A DNA stretch of 33,262 bases from Rhodospirillaceae bacterium (GCA_002731375.1 PCBT01000011.1:4064-37325), one strand, 5' to 3'; shown: positions 6,576-15,432, counted from the first letter of the stretch. Program-made: numbers and translations. The notes: generated by a model not told the origin, from the sequence alone.

Positions 6576-8270
6576 ATGACGCAATATTTGGAGACCGATG
6601 TCCTGATCATCGGCGCGGGCGGCGCGGGGATGTATGCCGCCATCGCCGCAGCCGAGACCGGCGCGAATGTACTGTTGCTGGACAAGAGCATTGTTGGGCG
6701 TTCCGGCGCCACCATCATGGCGCAAATGACCGTGGCCGCCGCCGTAGGTGAGGAGGAGCCCGATGATTGGCGCTTTCACCTGAAGGACACCATCGCCGCT
6801 GGGCGCGATCTGGTTGACGAGCCTTTGGCAAGAATACTCTGTCAAAGGGCGCCGGAGAAAATCTGGCAGATGGATGAATGGGGTGTTGGATGGGCCAGAT
6901 CGGGCAATCACCTAACGCAAGCCCACGCGCCGGGCCATGACCGCAAGCGTTGCGTCTATGTGGATTTCCTCAATACCGGGCCGGCCACCGCACGTACCTT
7001 GCGCAACCAGGTGCGAAAATATGACAGTATCCGCCGGGTCTCAGACCTGATCGTTACCGATCTGGTGCCGCAAGACGGACGTGCGGCGGGCGCCGTGGCC
7101 CTGCATCTAGAATCCGGCCAGACCGTGACCATCGCGGCTAAGGCGACGGTGATCGCCACAGGCGGTCTGACGAGTATGTACAACCGCAACTCCGCCTCCG
7201 CCAACATGGGCGGCGACGGCTATGCCCTGGGCCTGCGCGCCGGCGCTGAACTGATCGATATGGAATTCGTGCAGTTCTTCCCCATCGGCCATCTGGCGCC
7301 ACGGATGACGGGCATGGACCCAATCATGTGGGATCCGTTCCGATATAAACTGGGTGGCCGATTATTGAACGGTAATATGGAGGAGTTCACCCAGAATTAC
7401 GGTGCACCAGAGGACGGCAAGTATGTGGTCACCCGCGACGCCGCCACCTACGCCATTTTCAAGGAAGTCGAGGCCGGGCGCGGCTCCCCCCATGGTGGAG
7501 CCTGGCTGTCGTTCGAGCACATCGCGGAGGCGGATCTGCGTGCCGCCTTTGGTCCCGTCATTGACCGTCTGGCGGACAACGGCATCGACCTGACGAAAAT
7601 GGCCATCGAGGTTGCGCCCATTGCGCATTATCACATGGGCGGTCTGCGCACCAATGACAGCCTGGCGACCACGCTGCCGCATTTGTTCGCCACCGGGGAG
7701 GCTGTAGGCGGGGCTAACGGCGCCAACCGCCTATCGGGCAACGCCATCTCGGAGGTCTTTGTTTTTGGCGAGCTGGCGGGCCGCTCCGCGGCATCGCTGC
7801 GCCATGGCGCCATGCCCAATATCCGGGAGGCGGCGGCACCGTATCTGGCCGTCATTGTGGAGGCCGCAACGCGCACAAGCGATGGCACGGCGCCAACAGC
7901 CGCCATCGCCGCGCTACAAAACATCATGCAACAGGATGTCGGCCCGTTCCGCACGGCGGAGGGTCTGCGCCGGGCCTTGGCGGACCTGACGGAACTGACC
8001 GACCTGTTGCCGGACCTGCCTACGGGCGGCGCCAAGGCCTTCAATCAACAAATGGCGGACTGGTTTGGGCTGCGTAACATGGTATTGGTGGCCCGCACCG
8101 TCGCCACCGCCGCCCTGGCCCGCACGGAAAGCCGGGGCGCCCATCAGCGGGAGGACCATCCCGGCCTGGATGAAGCCTGGACCTACAATCAGGTCATTTC
8201 CCTGAATGGCGATGAGATCCAATCATCCCGTGGCGAGGTCCGCCGCCTTGCCCAGGAGGAACTAGTCTAA
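6576..8270 (+). CDS. FAD-dependent flavoprotein, fumarate reductase/succinate dehydrogenase type
   Basis: A 564-residue flavoprotein of the FrdA/SdhA/aspartate-oxidase superfamily. It starts with the dinucleotide fold LIIGAGGAGMYAAIAAAE (residues 9-26) and GRSGATIMAQM; the His that binds FAD covalently in SdhA (HRSHT) is absent, so FAD should be non-covalent. IAHYHMGGLRTN matches the SdhA active-site stretch (TAHYNMGG), and LFATGEAVGGANGANRLSGNA matches its C-terminal FAD-binding motif. The helical C-terminal domain is present. Its stop overlaps the next ATG (TAATG), so translation is coupled to a 2Fe-2S protein, as flavoprotein and Fe-S subunits are in fumarate reductases. The substrate could be a dicarboxylate or an unsaturated carboxylic acid; this is inference. 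Confidence 0.82.
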   Translation: MTQYLETDVLIIGAGGAGMYAAIAAAETGANVLLLDKSIVGRSGATIMAQMTVAAAVGEEEPDDWRFHLKDTIAAGRDLVDEPLARILCQRAPEKIWQMDEWGVGWARSGNHLTQAHAPGHDRKRCVYVDFLNTGPATARTLRNQVRKYDSIRRVSDLIVTDLVPQDGRAAGAVALHLESGQTVTIAAKATVIATGGLTSMYNRNSASANMGGDGYALGLRAGAELIDMEFVQFFPIGHLAPRMTGMDPIMWDPFRYKLGGRLLNGNMEEFTQNYGAPEDGKYVVTRDAATYAIFKEVEAGRGSPHGGAWLSFEHIAEADLRAAFGPVIDRLADNGIDLTKMAIEVAPIAHYHMGGLRTNDSLATTLPHLFATGEAVGGANGANRLSGNAISEVFVFGELAGRSAASLRHGAMPNIREAAAPYLAVIVEAATRTSDGTAPTAAIAALQNIMQQDVGPFRTAEGLRRALADLTELTDLLPDLPTGGAKAFNQQMADWFGLRNMVLVARTVATAALARTESRGAHQREDHPGLDEAWTYNQVISLNGDEIQSSRGEVRRLAQEELV

Positions 8271-8614
8271 TGAGTGATCGTCTAACCACCTGCCTGAAAA
8301 TCCGCCGAGGCGCACCGGGCGAGCCCGAGGGCTACGATGTGATCGAGTTTGAGTTCGAGGCCGGCCAGTCGGTGTTGGACGCCCTGCGCTGGATCAGGAG
8401 CAACCGGGATGCCACGTTGGCCGTGCGCTATTCCTGCATCAACGCCAACGCCTGCAAGGAATGCGTCATGCGCATAGATGGCCGCACCGGCTATGCCTGC
8501 ACCACGGCACTAAGACCTGGCGAAATGCTGATCGAACCCCTGCCCAACAAAAGCCTGATCCGCGACCTGGTCACCGATACCCTGCCACCCGATGAGCGGC
8601 TGCTCGAGACATAG
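8270..8614 (+). CDS. Single-domain 2Fe-2S protein, SdhB/FrdB N-terminal type
   Basis: A 114-residue protein corresponding to only the N-terminal plant-ferredoxin-like domain of SdhB/FrdB (normally about 240 residues with a C-terminal domain holding [4Fe-4S] and [3Fe-4S]). The cluster ligands are visible in YSCINANACKECVMRIDG and GYACTTAL: Cys-x5-Cys-x2-Cys-x11-Cys. SdhB has Cys-x4-Cys-x2-Cys-x11-Cys, so the first loop is one residue longer. FEFEAGQSVLDALRWI matches the SdhB start. The stop is clean and no frameshifted remainder follows, so the short form seems genuine. It probably passes electrons between the flavoprotein just upstream and the separate 2x[4Fe-4S] ferredoxin downstream. Confidence 0.8.
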   Translation: MSDRLTTCLKIRRGAPGEPEGYDVIEFEFEAGQSVLDALRWIRSNRDATLAVRYSCINANACKECVMRIDGRTGYACTTALRPGEMLIEPLPNKSLIRDLVTDTLPPDERLLET

Positions 8615-8712
8615 AGCTATTTTGCATAGACGCGCGAATGGTTTAGAGTTGCATTTGGGCTGCATGGGGGTTAGTCCGCGACCGTAATTTGAGCCCACGG
8701 AATGGTGCCGCC

Positions 8713-9018
8713 ATGCAGATCAAGAACAGTCAGGTTCTCAGGACTCCCAATTCGCCGACCCCTGGACGTCCCGTCCTCTTCAATCCAGACATTTGCACCG
8801 GCTGCAATATCTGCGTGCATTTCTGCATGGAGGATATTTTCCTGCCCGCGCCGAAAAAAGGCGAGGTGCCGCAAATCCTCTATCCGGAAGAATGCTGGTA
8901 TTGCGGCAATTGCGTCGATGATTGTCCGGAGCCAGGCGCCATCGCCCTGAACCATCCCCTGATGCAGCGGGTGCGCTGGAAGCGCAAGGCCACCGGCGAA
9001 CATTTCCGGGTGCGATAG
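8713..9018 (+). CDS. 2x[4Fe-4S] ferredoxin, AprB-like
   Basis: A 101-residue ferredoxin with two four-Cys motifs: CTGCNICVHFC and CWYCGNCVDDCPEPGAI. The first lacks the Pro that usually follows the fourth Cys; the second is classic. The pair with an inter-motif loop and the phrase CWYCGNCVDDCP resemble the beta subunit of dissimilatory adenylylsulfate reductase. ATG 8713 is taken as start; the frame is open to a TTG at 8689, with no better ribosome-binding site there. The flavoprotein alpha-like gene begins four bases after the stop, the same order (B then A) as in aprBA operons. The 98 bases between the 2Fe-2S gene and this one hold nothing recognisable. Confidence 0.82.
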   Translation: MQIKNSQVLRTPNSPTPGRPVLFNPDICTGCNICVHFCMEDIFLPAPKKGEVPQILYPEECWYCGNCVDDCPEPGAIALNHPLMQRVRWKRKATGEHFRVR

Positions 9019-9021
9019 ATC

Positions 9022-11016
9022 ATGGCTGACACATTGGAAACGACAAATGGCGCAGTTGATCCTGGGGTTTGGCCTTACCCCATCAGATACGGCCAGGTAA
9101 AAAAATTCGAAAGTGATGTGGTCATCCTGGGCGGTGGCGTCGCTGGCGTTTGGTCCGCTATCGGCGCGGCAAGGCAAGGCGCTAAGGTGATCCTGGTGGA
9201 AAAGTCAGTGACAGCCCGCAGCGGCGCCGGTGGTGCCGGTTGCGATCACTGGCAATGGGCCGCCGACAATCCCTGCTCCTCCGTCCGCCCGGAAGAACTG
9301 ACCCAGGCCCTGATCGATAATCAGGGTGGCTACCGCAATGGCGTTTCCACCTACATCCAGTGCGCCTCGGCCTACCGGGCCCTGTTGGAGTTGGAGCAGA
9401 TGGGCGGCAAGGTCCGGGACGTAGACGACGAATTCAAGGGCGCGCCGTTCCGGGACGAAGCATCTAAACTGTTATTCGCCTATGACTACGATGCCCGTTT
9501 CGTCCTGCGTGTTTGGGGCAACGATTACAAGCCGCTGTTGCGCCGGGAATGCCGGCGCCTGGGCGTGAGTATAGTCGATCGGGTCGCGGCCACGGGGCTG
9601 CTAACGAAAGATGGGCAAGCGGGCAGCCAGGTCATTGGCGCTACCGGGGTCAATGCACGGACTGGCGAATTCAATCTGTTCAAAGCGGGCGCTGTCATCA
9701 ACTGCATGAGCCGGCCGCAACGGAACTGGACATTCAGCTCGGAGATGCGCGGCATCTCGACCTTCCGCCCGCCAACCAACGTGGGTAACGGCCATGCCAT
9801 GGCCTGGCGGGCTGGGGCCGAGTTCACCATGATGGAAAAGTCCATGCGCTCGCCCTTTGCCTCGCCCTATTCCTACCCCTCCTACGGTGTGGGCAATGCC
9901 ATCAACACCTGGTTCGCCTGCAACGTCGTCGATACCAACGGCAAGGAAATCCCATGGGTTGACGCCAATGGCGAAGTGATCACCGAATTCGACAAGCGCC
10001 ACCGCCCCGCAAGGGGGCAGAAATTCTTCATCATGGGCGGCGGCTCATCATCACATCCCCATCCGGGCCTCAAGGAACATGAAGGTCCAAAATTGATCCC
10101 CGATCTGGCCGAGCGCATGCAAAAAGGCGAATTTGTCCCACCATTTTATGCCGATTTGACCTCCATGCCCGATCATGAACGCCGGGTTATCTGGGGCCTG
10201 AACGTGGGTGAGGAAGGCAAGACACGGATCCCCATTCTACAGACCTATTCCGAAGCCGGCTTCGATCCTGAACAAGACATGTTGCAGACCTATGATTTTC
10301 TGCGAGGCAGCGGCATGCGCGAACCGGTCACGCCCCAGGAAAGAACCTTTGGCGAACAGGGCATATGCGGTGGCATGGTGGTGGATTGGGATCTGATGTC
10401 TACCCTGCCCGGCCTGTTCGGCGCCGGCGATCTGATCTATGGCAGCCAGGATTATTCACACGCAGCGGCAACGGGACGCTATGTGGGCCGGCGGGCGGCA
10501 CTTTTCGCCGTGGAGCAGAACAATGGACATTGCAGCCAGGAACAGATCGAGGCCGAGATAGATCGGGTCTACGCCCCCCTTGGCAATGCTATCGAAAACG
10601 GCAATGCCGGCATGGATTGGAAAGAGTTGAACGCAGCCCTGTGCCGGGTGATGCAGAATTATTGTTCCGAGCCGAAAAACGCCGAATTGCTGGATTTGGC
10701 TGAAATCTGGCTCGACGATATAGCCGAGAACGAGGCGCATAAGATGGTGGCGGACAACCCGCATAAACTAATGCGGGCGCTGGATGTGCTGGATATCATG
10801 ACCTGCGACAGGATGATCGTGCATGCCTGCAAGGCGCGTAAGGCCTCTAACACCCATCTACATTTCAATCGTCTGGATTACCCCGAGATGGACCCGCCCG
10901 AATGGCACAAATGGATCACCATCCGTCGCGACGATGAAGGCACCGGCACCATCGTCGATGACATGCCTATCGCGCACTGGGGCGATTTCGAGAGCAATTA
11001 CCAAGCGCGTATCTAA
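9022..11016 (+). CDS. Adenylylsulfate reductase alpha-like FAD flavoprotein
   Basis: A 664-residue flavoprotein of the AprA/FrdA superfamily. After a short leader comes SDVVILGGGVAGVWSAIGAA (about 32-51), the FAD fold, then TARSGAGGAGCDHWQWA in place of the SHT loop. Length, the long central capping region, and partnership with an AprB-like ferredoxin fit AprA (about 620-660) better than SdhA. Near the end, LFGAGDLIYGSQDYSHAAATGRYVG closes the FAD site. True APS reductase usually travels with sat and qmo genes; none is here, and the neighbours are degradative, so the substrate may be organic. It is the last gene of the plus-strand operon and converges on a dead hydratase. Confidence 0.8.
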   Translation: MADTLETTNGAVDPGVWPYPIRYGQVKKFESDVVILGGGVAGVWSAIGAARQGAKVILVEKSVTARSGAGGAGCDHWQWAADNPCSSVRPEELTQALIDNQGGYRNGVSTYIQCASAYRALLELEQMGGKVRDVDDEFKGAPFRDEASKLLFAYDYDARFVLRVWGNDYKPLLRRECRRLGVSIVDRVAATGLLTKDGQAGSQVIGATGVNARTGEFNLFKAGAVINCMSRPQRNWTFSSEMRGISTFRPPTNVGNGHAMAWRAGAEFTMMEKSMRSPFASPYSYPSYGVGNAINTWFACNVVDTNGKEIPWVDANGEVITEFDKRHRPARGQKFFIMGGGSSSHPHPGLKEHEGPKLIPDLAERMQKGEFVPPFYADLTSMPDHERRVIWGLNVGEEGKTRIPILQTYSEAGFDPEQDMLQTYDFLRGSGMREPVTPQERTFGEQGICGGMVVDWDLMSTLPGLFGAGDLIYGSQDYSHAAATGRYVGRRAALFAVEQNNGHCSQEQIEAEIDRVYAPLGNAIENGNAGMDWKELNAALCRVMQNYCSEPKNAELLDLAEIWLDDIAENEAHKMVADNPHKLMRALDVLDIMTCDRMIVHACKARKASNTHLHFNRLDYPEMDPPEWHKWITIRRDDEGTGTIVDDMPIAHWGDFESNYQARI

Positions 11017-11033
11017 TACTCTCATACTGCGGC

Positions 11034-11827
11034 CTATTCCTCCACAGCTCGGAAATCGGGCGGCCGTTTCTCCAGGAAGGCGGTCACGGCCTCTTTATGC
11101 TCCGGCGTTTCGTAGGCTTCAGCCAGCATCTTGAACTCCCGCCGGGTCACCAAGCTCAGGTCGGGTCGGTGCCGTTTTGCGTCAATAACTGCTTGACCGT
11201 TTGCAATTGCCGTGACGGATTTTTGGCGATGGTGCCGGCCACCGCCAGGGCCTCGTCAAGCAGTTCGCCGTGGGGCACCAGTCGGTCGGATAGGCCTAAT
11301 TGCACGGCCTCCGCCGCCTCGATCATGCGGGCTGAAAGGGCGAACTCGCTGGCCCTGCCCCAGCCCATGCGTTGGACTAGAAAATGCGAGCTGGCCAGCT
11401 CCGTCACCCCGCCCATCCTGACAAAGGCGCAACAGAATCTTGCCCGGTCCGAGGCCATGATATAATCAAACAACAGGGTCATGGTCAGGCCAACGCCAAT
11501 GGAAGAACCGTTGACGGCGGCAATGATCAGTTTTGCCTTGCGGATTAGACCGACCCAGTCCGGTGCCGTGCCGGAGACAAAATCGTCTTCGATCTCCCCA
11601 TCGATCTGTTTCCTGAAAGTATCGTCAATATCGGCACCGGTACAAAAAGCACGGCCCGCACCAGTCACCACGATGGCGCCGATCCCCCGGTCCTAGTTTG
11701 CCGTGGCGACGGCGTCGAGGAATTCGTCACGCAACCGCGCGGTCCAGGCATTCATCCTGGCCGACCGGTTCAGAGTGATCAGTGCCACCGTGCCGCAGCG
11801 TTCATAAAGGATCGTTTCGTAACCCAT
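11034..11827 (-). pseudogene. Enoyl-CoA hydratase pseudogene (nonsense plus frameshift)
   Basis: Reading down from ATG at 11827, the N-terminus of a crotonase is clear (GYETILYERCGTVALITLNR) through EFLDAVATAN, then an in-frame TAG at 11693-11695, then DRGIGAIVVTGAGRAFCTGAD and the full core with AAVNGSSIGVGLTMTLLFDY. Near 11162 the frame is lost: QNGTDPT ends in TGA, but the frame shifted by one base continues as LSLVTRREFKMLAEAYETPE and FLEKRPPDF to TAG at 11034-11036. Restoring one G would rejoin it. Two independent lesions make a true pseudogene more likely than a read error. The intact length would be about 264 residues. An internal restart at 11671 could give a truncated protein lacking the N-terminal strand. 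Confidence 0.88.
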
Positions 11828-11842
11828 GACGAACTCCTCAAA

Positions 11843-13216
11843 CTAAGCAGCGTTGAACCACAGGCGCGGGCGCAGAAGCGTGACGGCGAGGCATAGTAAT
11901 AAGCCGACCCCGGCATAGCTGAATGTGGATTGAAAGGCAGGCAGGAAATCGGCACCCTGGCTTAGATGGGCAAAGATCAGCGACAAGCCGGTGGCGCCCA
12001 AAACCACGCCGATGGTGCGGCTGACCTGGGCCAGACTGCCCGCCACGCCCCGGTCCTGAACATCCAGACGGCCCGTGACCACGTCCAAGATGCAGACCTG
12101 GAACAGGCCCAGTCCAACGCCTTGCAGGAACATTGGCACAAGCATGCTCCAAATGCTGGATGCCGCCCCCCAGGCACCGATCCCGATGGTCGCCGTGCCC
12201 ACCAAAACGGCACCCAGCAACGCCAGGCGGCTGGCCCAGGGCCGCAGGCTTAACAACCAGCCAACGATGGGCCCAGCCACAGCCTGACCCAACGGGCTGG
12301 TCGCCAAAATCAGGCCACTGACGGCCAGGGAGAAATCGGTTAAGCGTACTAGATAATAGGGCACGAGCAGCAATGGCGCGAAGCCGACGAACATGACCAG
12401 GCTGTTGAAGATATTCAGCATGGTGAAATCGAGCCTGCGAAACGGTGCAAAGGGAATAATCGGATCCTGTGCCCGCACATCGCGCAGGACAAAGGCGAAG
12501 GTGGCGATCAGGCCCAGCCCCGCAATCATCAGGCCACGGACCACATCCACCTGCAGCTGGTTCAGGGCCAACAGCAACGCCCCAAGCCCCACGGCAAGCA
12601 GAACCGCGCCAAGCAAATCAAAACTGCCACTACGTTTTCTTGCCTGATCCGGGCGCAGCCAGGGCAAGGCCGCCAGGGCTGCCAGGGATATTGGCGCACG
12701 GAACCAGAATACGGCTTCCCAGCCCCAGGTCTGCACCATCATGCCGCCTAACGATGGCCCGGCTGCGGCAGCGATGCCGAACATCATGGTATAGGCGCCA
12801 AGCGCCCGGGCCCGCCGTTCCTCGGGCAACAGGGCGGTGGCCAGGGCCGGGCCGCAACTCAAAACCAAAGAGGCGCCGATGCCCTGGAAAAATCGGGCCA
12901 AAAGCAGCCAGTGATAGGCTGGCGCCATGGCGCACAGCGCGAAGGCAACGGTGGAGACCGCCAAGCCGGTCATGAAAATACGTTTATGGCCGAACAGATC
13001 CCCCAGTTTGCCAAAGGCCAACAACAGCGAGGTGTAGGTTAGGACGTAGAAAATAACGACCCATTGGATGTCGGCGATGGGGATGGCAAAATCAGAGGTA
13101 ATATCAGGAAAGGCAATGTTGACCGAAGTATCCAAGGGCACGATCGTCGTACCCAGGCCAACGATCAGCAGGCCCGCCAGGGCCCGCCCCCTGCCTGGTC
13201 GAACCGCTTCCCTCAA
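11843..13216 (-). CDS. MFS transporter, DHA2 (EmrB/QacA) type
   Basis: Inner-membrane proton antiporter of 457 residues. LDTSVNIAFPDI in the first segment is the DHA2 counterpart of the LDxTIVNVALP motif; GKLGDLFGHKR (about 69-79) is MFS motif A; LLARFFQGIGAS and GAYTMMFGIAAAAGPSLGG are motifs B and C of drug/proton antiporters. About 14 membrane segments are expected. The start is TTG at 13214-13216, overlapping the PLP-enzyme stop as TTGA, which indicates translational coupling. As the third gene of a minus-strand operon it may export a product or toxic intermediate of the two enzymes before it. The substrate is not deducible. Confidence 0.83.
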   Translation of the reverse strand: MREAVRPGRGRALAGLLIVGLGTTIVPLDTSVNIAFPDITSDFAIPIADIQWVVIFYVLTYTSLLLAFGKLGDLFGHKRIFMTGLAVSTVAFALCAMAPAYHWLLLARFFQGIGASLVLSCGPALATALLPEERRARALGAYTMMFGIAAAAGPSLGGMMVQTWGWEAVFWFRAPISLAALAALPWLRPDQARKRSGSFDLLGAVLLAVGLGALLLALNQLQVDVVRGLMIAGLGLIATFAFVLRDVRAQDPIIPFAPFRRLDFTMLNIFNSLVMFVGFAPLLLVPYYLVRLTDFSLAVSGLILATSPLGQAVAGPIVGWLLSLRPWASRLALLGAVLVGTATIGIGAWGAASSIWSMLVPMFLQGVGLGLFQVCILDVVTGRLDVQDRGVAGSLAQVSRTIGVVLGATGLSLIFAHLSQGADFLPAFQSTFSYAGVGLLLCLAVTLLRPRLWFNAA

Positions 13217-14454
13217 TAGACCGCTTTCAGATCAGAACCACCGCCCTGCTCTTGCGCCTCTTGCACCGAAGCCGCCAAATCGGCGAGATAGTCTTCCCGT
13301 CCCGCCTCGTGATACATGGATAGCATGGCTTGCATGCCCTTGGGGTTCCGGGTCAGGCCCGGCAGCCAGCCGCGCCGCTCCATACCTTCGGCGGCGTTGA
13401 AGATGTCCAGATCGTAAGCGCCGAAGTTAATGATCGTCAGATCCGGTTCAGCCCATAGATGCAGACCGTCAATGGCCTTGATTCCGGCCACGTAGGCGTC
13501 GGTCATGGCAGCTAATTGCCGGGCGATATCCATATAACCGGCCTCGCCCAAATGGTTCATCACGGCCCAGGCCGCCGCCACTGCGCCGCCCGCCCGCGTG
13601 CCCGACAGGGTCGCGGTGGAGAATTGCCCGTTCGGCCATTGATCGAAATGGAACAGGCCCCGTTCGCGGTCATCTTTCTGGCGATAAAACAGGGTTGAAG
13701 CCGGCTTCGGGCAAAAGCCGAATTTATGCAGATCGGCGGAAAGGCTGCGCACGCCGGGCAACGCCATGTCAAAGGCTGGAATATCCCGGCCAATGCGTTG
13801 AAAAAACGGCGCCACGTAGCCACCCACACAGGCATCCACATGCAGCCAGACATTCCGCGCCAGGGCCAGATCGCTGAGCGCGCCAATGGGATCGATCACG
13901 CCATGGGGAAAGCATGGCGCGGAGCCAGCCAGCATGATGGTGCCTTCATCCATGGCCGCCGCCATCGCCGCCACATCGGCCCGGCGGTTTTCCCCCGTGG
14001 CCAGGCGTTTGACCTCGATATCCATCACATCCCCGGCCTTGTTAAAGGCGGCATGGACCGTGAAGGGCGCGACGATATTATACGGCGGCTTCAGGCGCGG
14101 CTGGCTCCGGGCCCAGTCCCGGCAGGCCTTGACCGCCATGAAGATGCTTTCACTGCCCCCCGTCGTCATGTTGCCGACGGCGCCTTCGGGGGCCTGGAAC
14201 AGATCCAGGCCCATCTCCACCACCTCGTCCTCCATTCGCTTCAGACCGAAAAAGGCGCGCCGGCCACCCAAGGCATTTTCACTAAAATATTTCATAAAAG
14301 CCTGAAAACCAACTTCATAGGCGCCATCACTGCCATGAAAAACATACAGCGGCGCCCGGCCCCTACGCCAATCGATATCCGTGCAGGACATTTCAGTCAT
14401 CTTGGCATCCAGGGCCTGCCATTCGGTTCCTGACGTGGGGAAAGTTTTAGTCAT
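13213..14454 (-). CDS. PLP-dependent group II decarboxylase / S1P-lyase-like enzyme
   Basis: Fold-type I PLP enzyme of 413 residues related to sphingosine-1-phosphate lyase and aromatic/glutamate decarboxylases. Readable features: phosphate-binding TTGGSES at 97-103, ring-stacking His134 (TVHAAFNKA), Asp207 in WLHVDACVGGY contacting the pyridine nitrogen, and the Schiff-base lysine Lys244 in SADLHKFGFCPK. The order and spacing fit lyase/decarboxylase activity rather than transamination. GAGGAAG lies just upstream of ATG 14454. It is the middle gene between a D-2-hydroxyacid dehydrogenase (10 bases upstream) and an MFS exporter (4-base overlap). The combination suggests metabolism of an amino acid or phosphorylated aldehyde, but no substrate can be assigned. 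Confidence 0.83.
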   Translation of the reverse strand: MTKTFPTSGTEWQALDAKMTEMSCTDIDWRRGRAPLYVFHGSDGAYEVGFQAFMKYFSENALGGRRAFFGLKRMEDEVVEMGLDLFQAPEGAVGNMTTGGSESIFMAVKACRDWARSQPRLKPPYNIVAPFTVHAAFNKAGDVMDIEVKRLATGENRRADVAAMAAAMDEGTIMLAGSAPCFPHGVIDPIGALSDLALARNVWLHVDACVGGYVAPFFQRIGRDIPAFDMALPGVRSLSADLHKFGFCPKPASTLFYRQKDDRERGLFHFDQWPNGQFSTATLSGTRAGGAVAAAWAVMNHLGEAGYMDIARQLAAMTDAYVAGIKAIDGLHLWAEPDLTIINFGAYDLDIFNAAEGMERRGWLPGLTRNPKGMQAMLSMYHEAGREDYLADLAASVQEAQEQGGGSDLKAVY

Positions 14455-14463
14455 GGCGCTTCC

Positions 14464-15432
14464 TCATTCCAATACTTCCGTATTGATGACATTGGCCGGG
14501 TCCAGTTTGCCGTCGAAACAATCAATCACATTCTGAGCCGCGATCTGGCCCATGCGGAAGATCGATTCCTTGGTCACGCCGGCGGAATGGGGGCTAACGA
14601 TAATGTTATCCAACTCGAACAACGGATTATCCGGTGTAGCCGGTTCCACCACGAAGGGATCAATACCGGCTCCGGCGATGCTGTTTGATTTCAAAGCGTT
14701 ATAAAGCGCATCCTCATTGACAATGCCGCCACGGGCCGTATTGACCACATAGGCCGTGTCCTTCATCGCGGCCAGTTCCGCTGTGTTGACCATATCCGTG
14801 GTCTCTTCATTCTTCATACAGTTGATTGAAAGGATATCAATATCGTCCAGAATGCCGCGCCAATCATCAATCGGCGTGGCACCGGCGGTACGGATACCGT
14901 CCTGGACCACATAAGGATCATGCACCAGAATATTCATTTCCATCGCTACGCAGCGGTTGACCAGTCGGCGGCCAATCTTGCCGAAGCCCATGACCAAAAC
15001 CGTGCGTCCTGCCAAATCAAACGCCGGTTCCTCGAAGCGGATAGCCCAATTGCCCTTGCGGGTCTCCTTATCGTAGGCCAGGGCCTGTTTTGTCAGGGCC
15101 AGCATAAAGAACAACGCATGTTCGGCGACGGTCACTGAATTGGCGATACCCGCGATGGACAACGGGATGCCGGCCTTGGTCAAGGCAGGGACATTGACCG
15201 CGTCATAGCCAACGCCGAAGCGGGAGGCGATCTTCATCTTGTCGGCGGCCTCGATCAGACGCGGGGTCAAGGGCGCTATACCCAAAATCACAGCGTCGTA
15301 GTTGGCGATATGCTGATGGATATTGTCCTCACCCAGCTCAGTGAAATGATCGACTTCGATATCGCCCCGGCCCTCGAATACCGCCTTGAGGCCGTCGCTA
15401 TAGGGGAGTTGGAGCATGACGCGCTTTTTCAT
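14464..15432 (-). CDS. D-2-hydroxyacid dehydrogenase (phosphoglycerate dehydrogenase-like)
   Basis: NAD-dependent dehydrogenase of 322 residues interconverting 2-hydroxy and 2-oxo acids. The Rossmann motif is VLVMGFGKIGRRLV (glycine pattern GxGxxG), followed by the acidic NAD-binding residue in VHDPY. The catalytic Arg lies in NTARGGIVNE, the Glu in the PFVVEPATPDNP loop, and the His in IIVSPHSAGVT. The C-terminal ACT domain of SerA is absent, so this is the short form. ATG 15432 has an AGAGAAGA ribosome-binding site close upstream; the frame extends to a TTG at 15456 but that lacks support. First gene of the minus-strand operon, reading away from the alpha/beta hydrolase across a 100-base divergent promoter gap. 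Confidence 0.87.
   Translation of the reverse strand: MKKRVMLQLPYSDGLKAVFEGRGDIEVDHFTELGEDNIHQHIANYDAVILGIAPLTPRLIEAADKMKIASRFGVGYDAVNVPALTKAGIPLSIAGIANSVTVAEHALFFMLALTKQALAYDKETRKGNWAIRFEEPAFDLAGRTVLVMGFGKIGRRLVNRCVAMEMNILVHDPYVVQDGIRTAGATPIDDWRGILDDIDILSINCMKNEETTDMVNTAELAAMKDTAYVVNTARGGIVNEDALYNALKSNSIAGAGIDPFVVEPATPDNPLFELDNIIVSPHSAGVTKESIFRMGQIAAQNVIDCFDGKLDPANVINTEVLE

Noticed and set aside
5871-6911. 346-residue minus-strand ORF
   Set aside because: Antisense shadow covering the flavin oxidoreductase and the start of the flavoprotein; no motif recognised.
9022-11016. Calling the operon genuine dissimilatory APS reductase (aprBA)
   Set aside because: The AprB-like protein is short, no sat or qmo genes are near, and the neighbours are degradative; only resemblance is claimed.
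13726-14433. 235-residue plus-strand ORF
   Set aside because: It is the antisense of the PLP enzyme, whose catalytic motifs are all intact; its His/Arg/Gly-rich composition is typical of a shadow frame.
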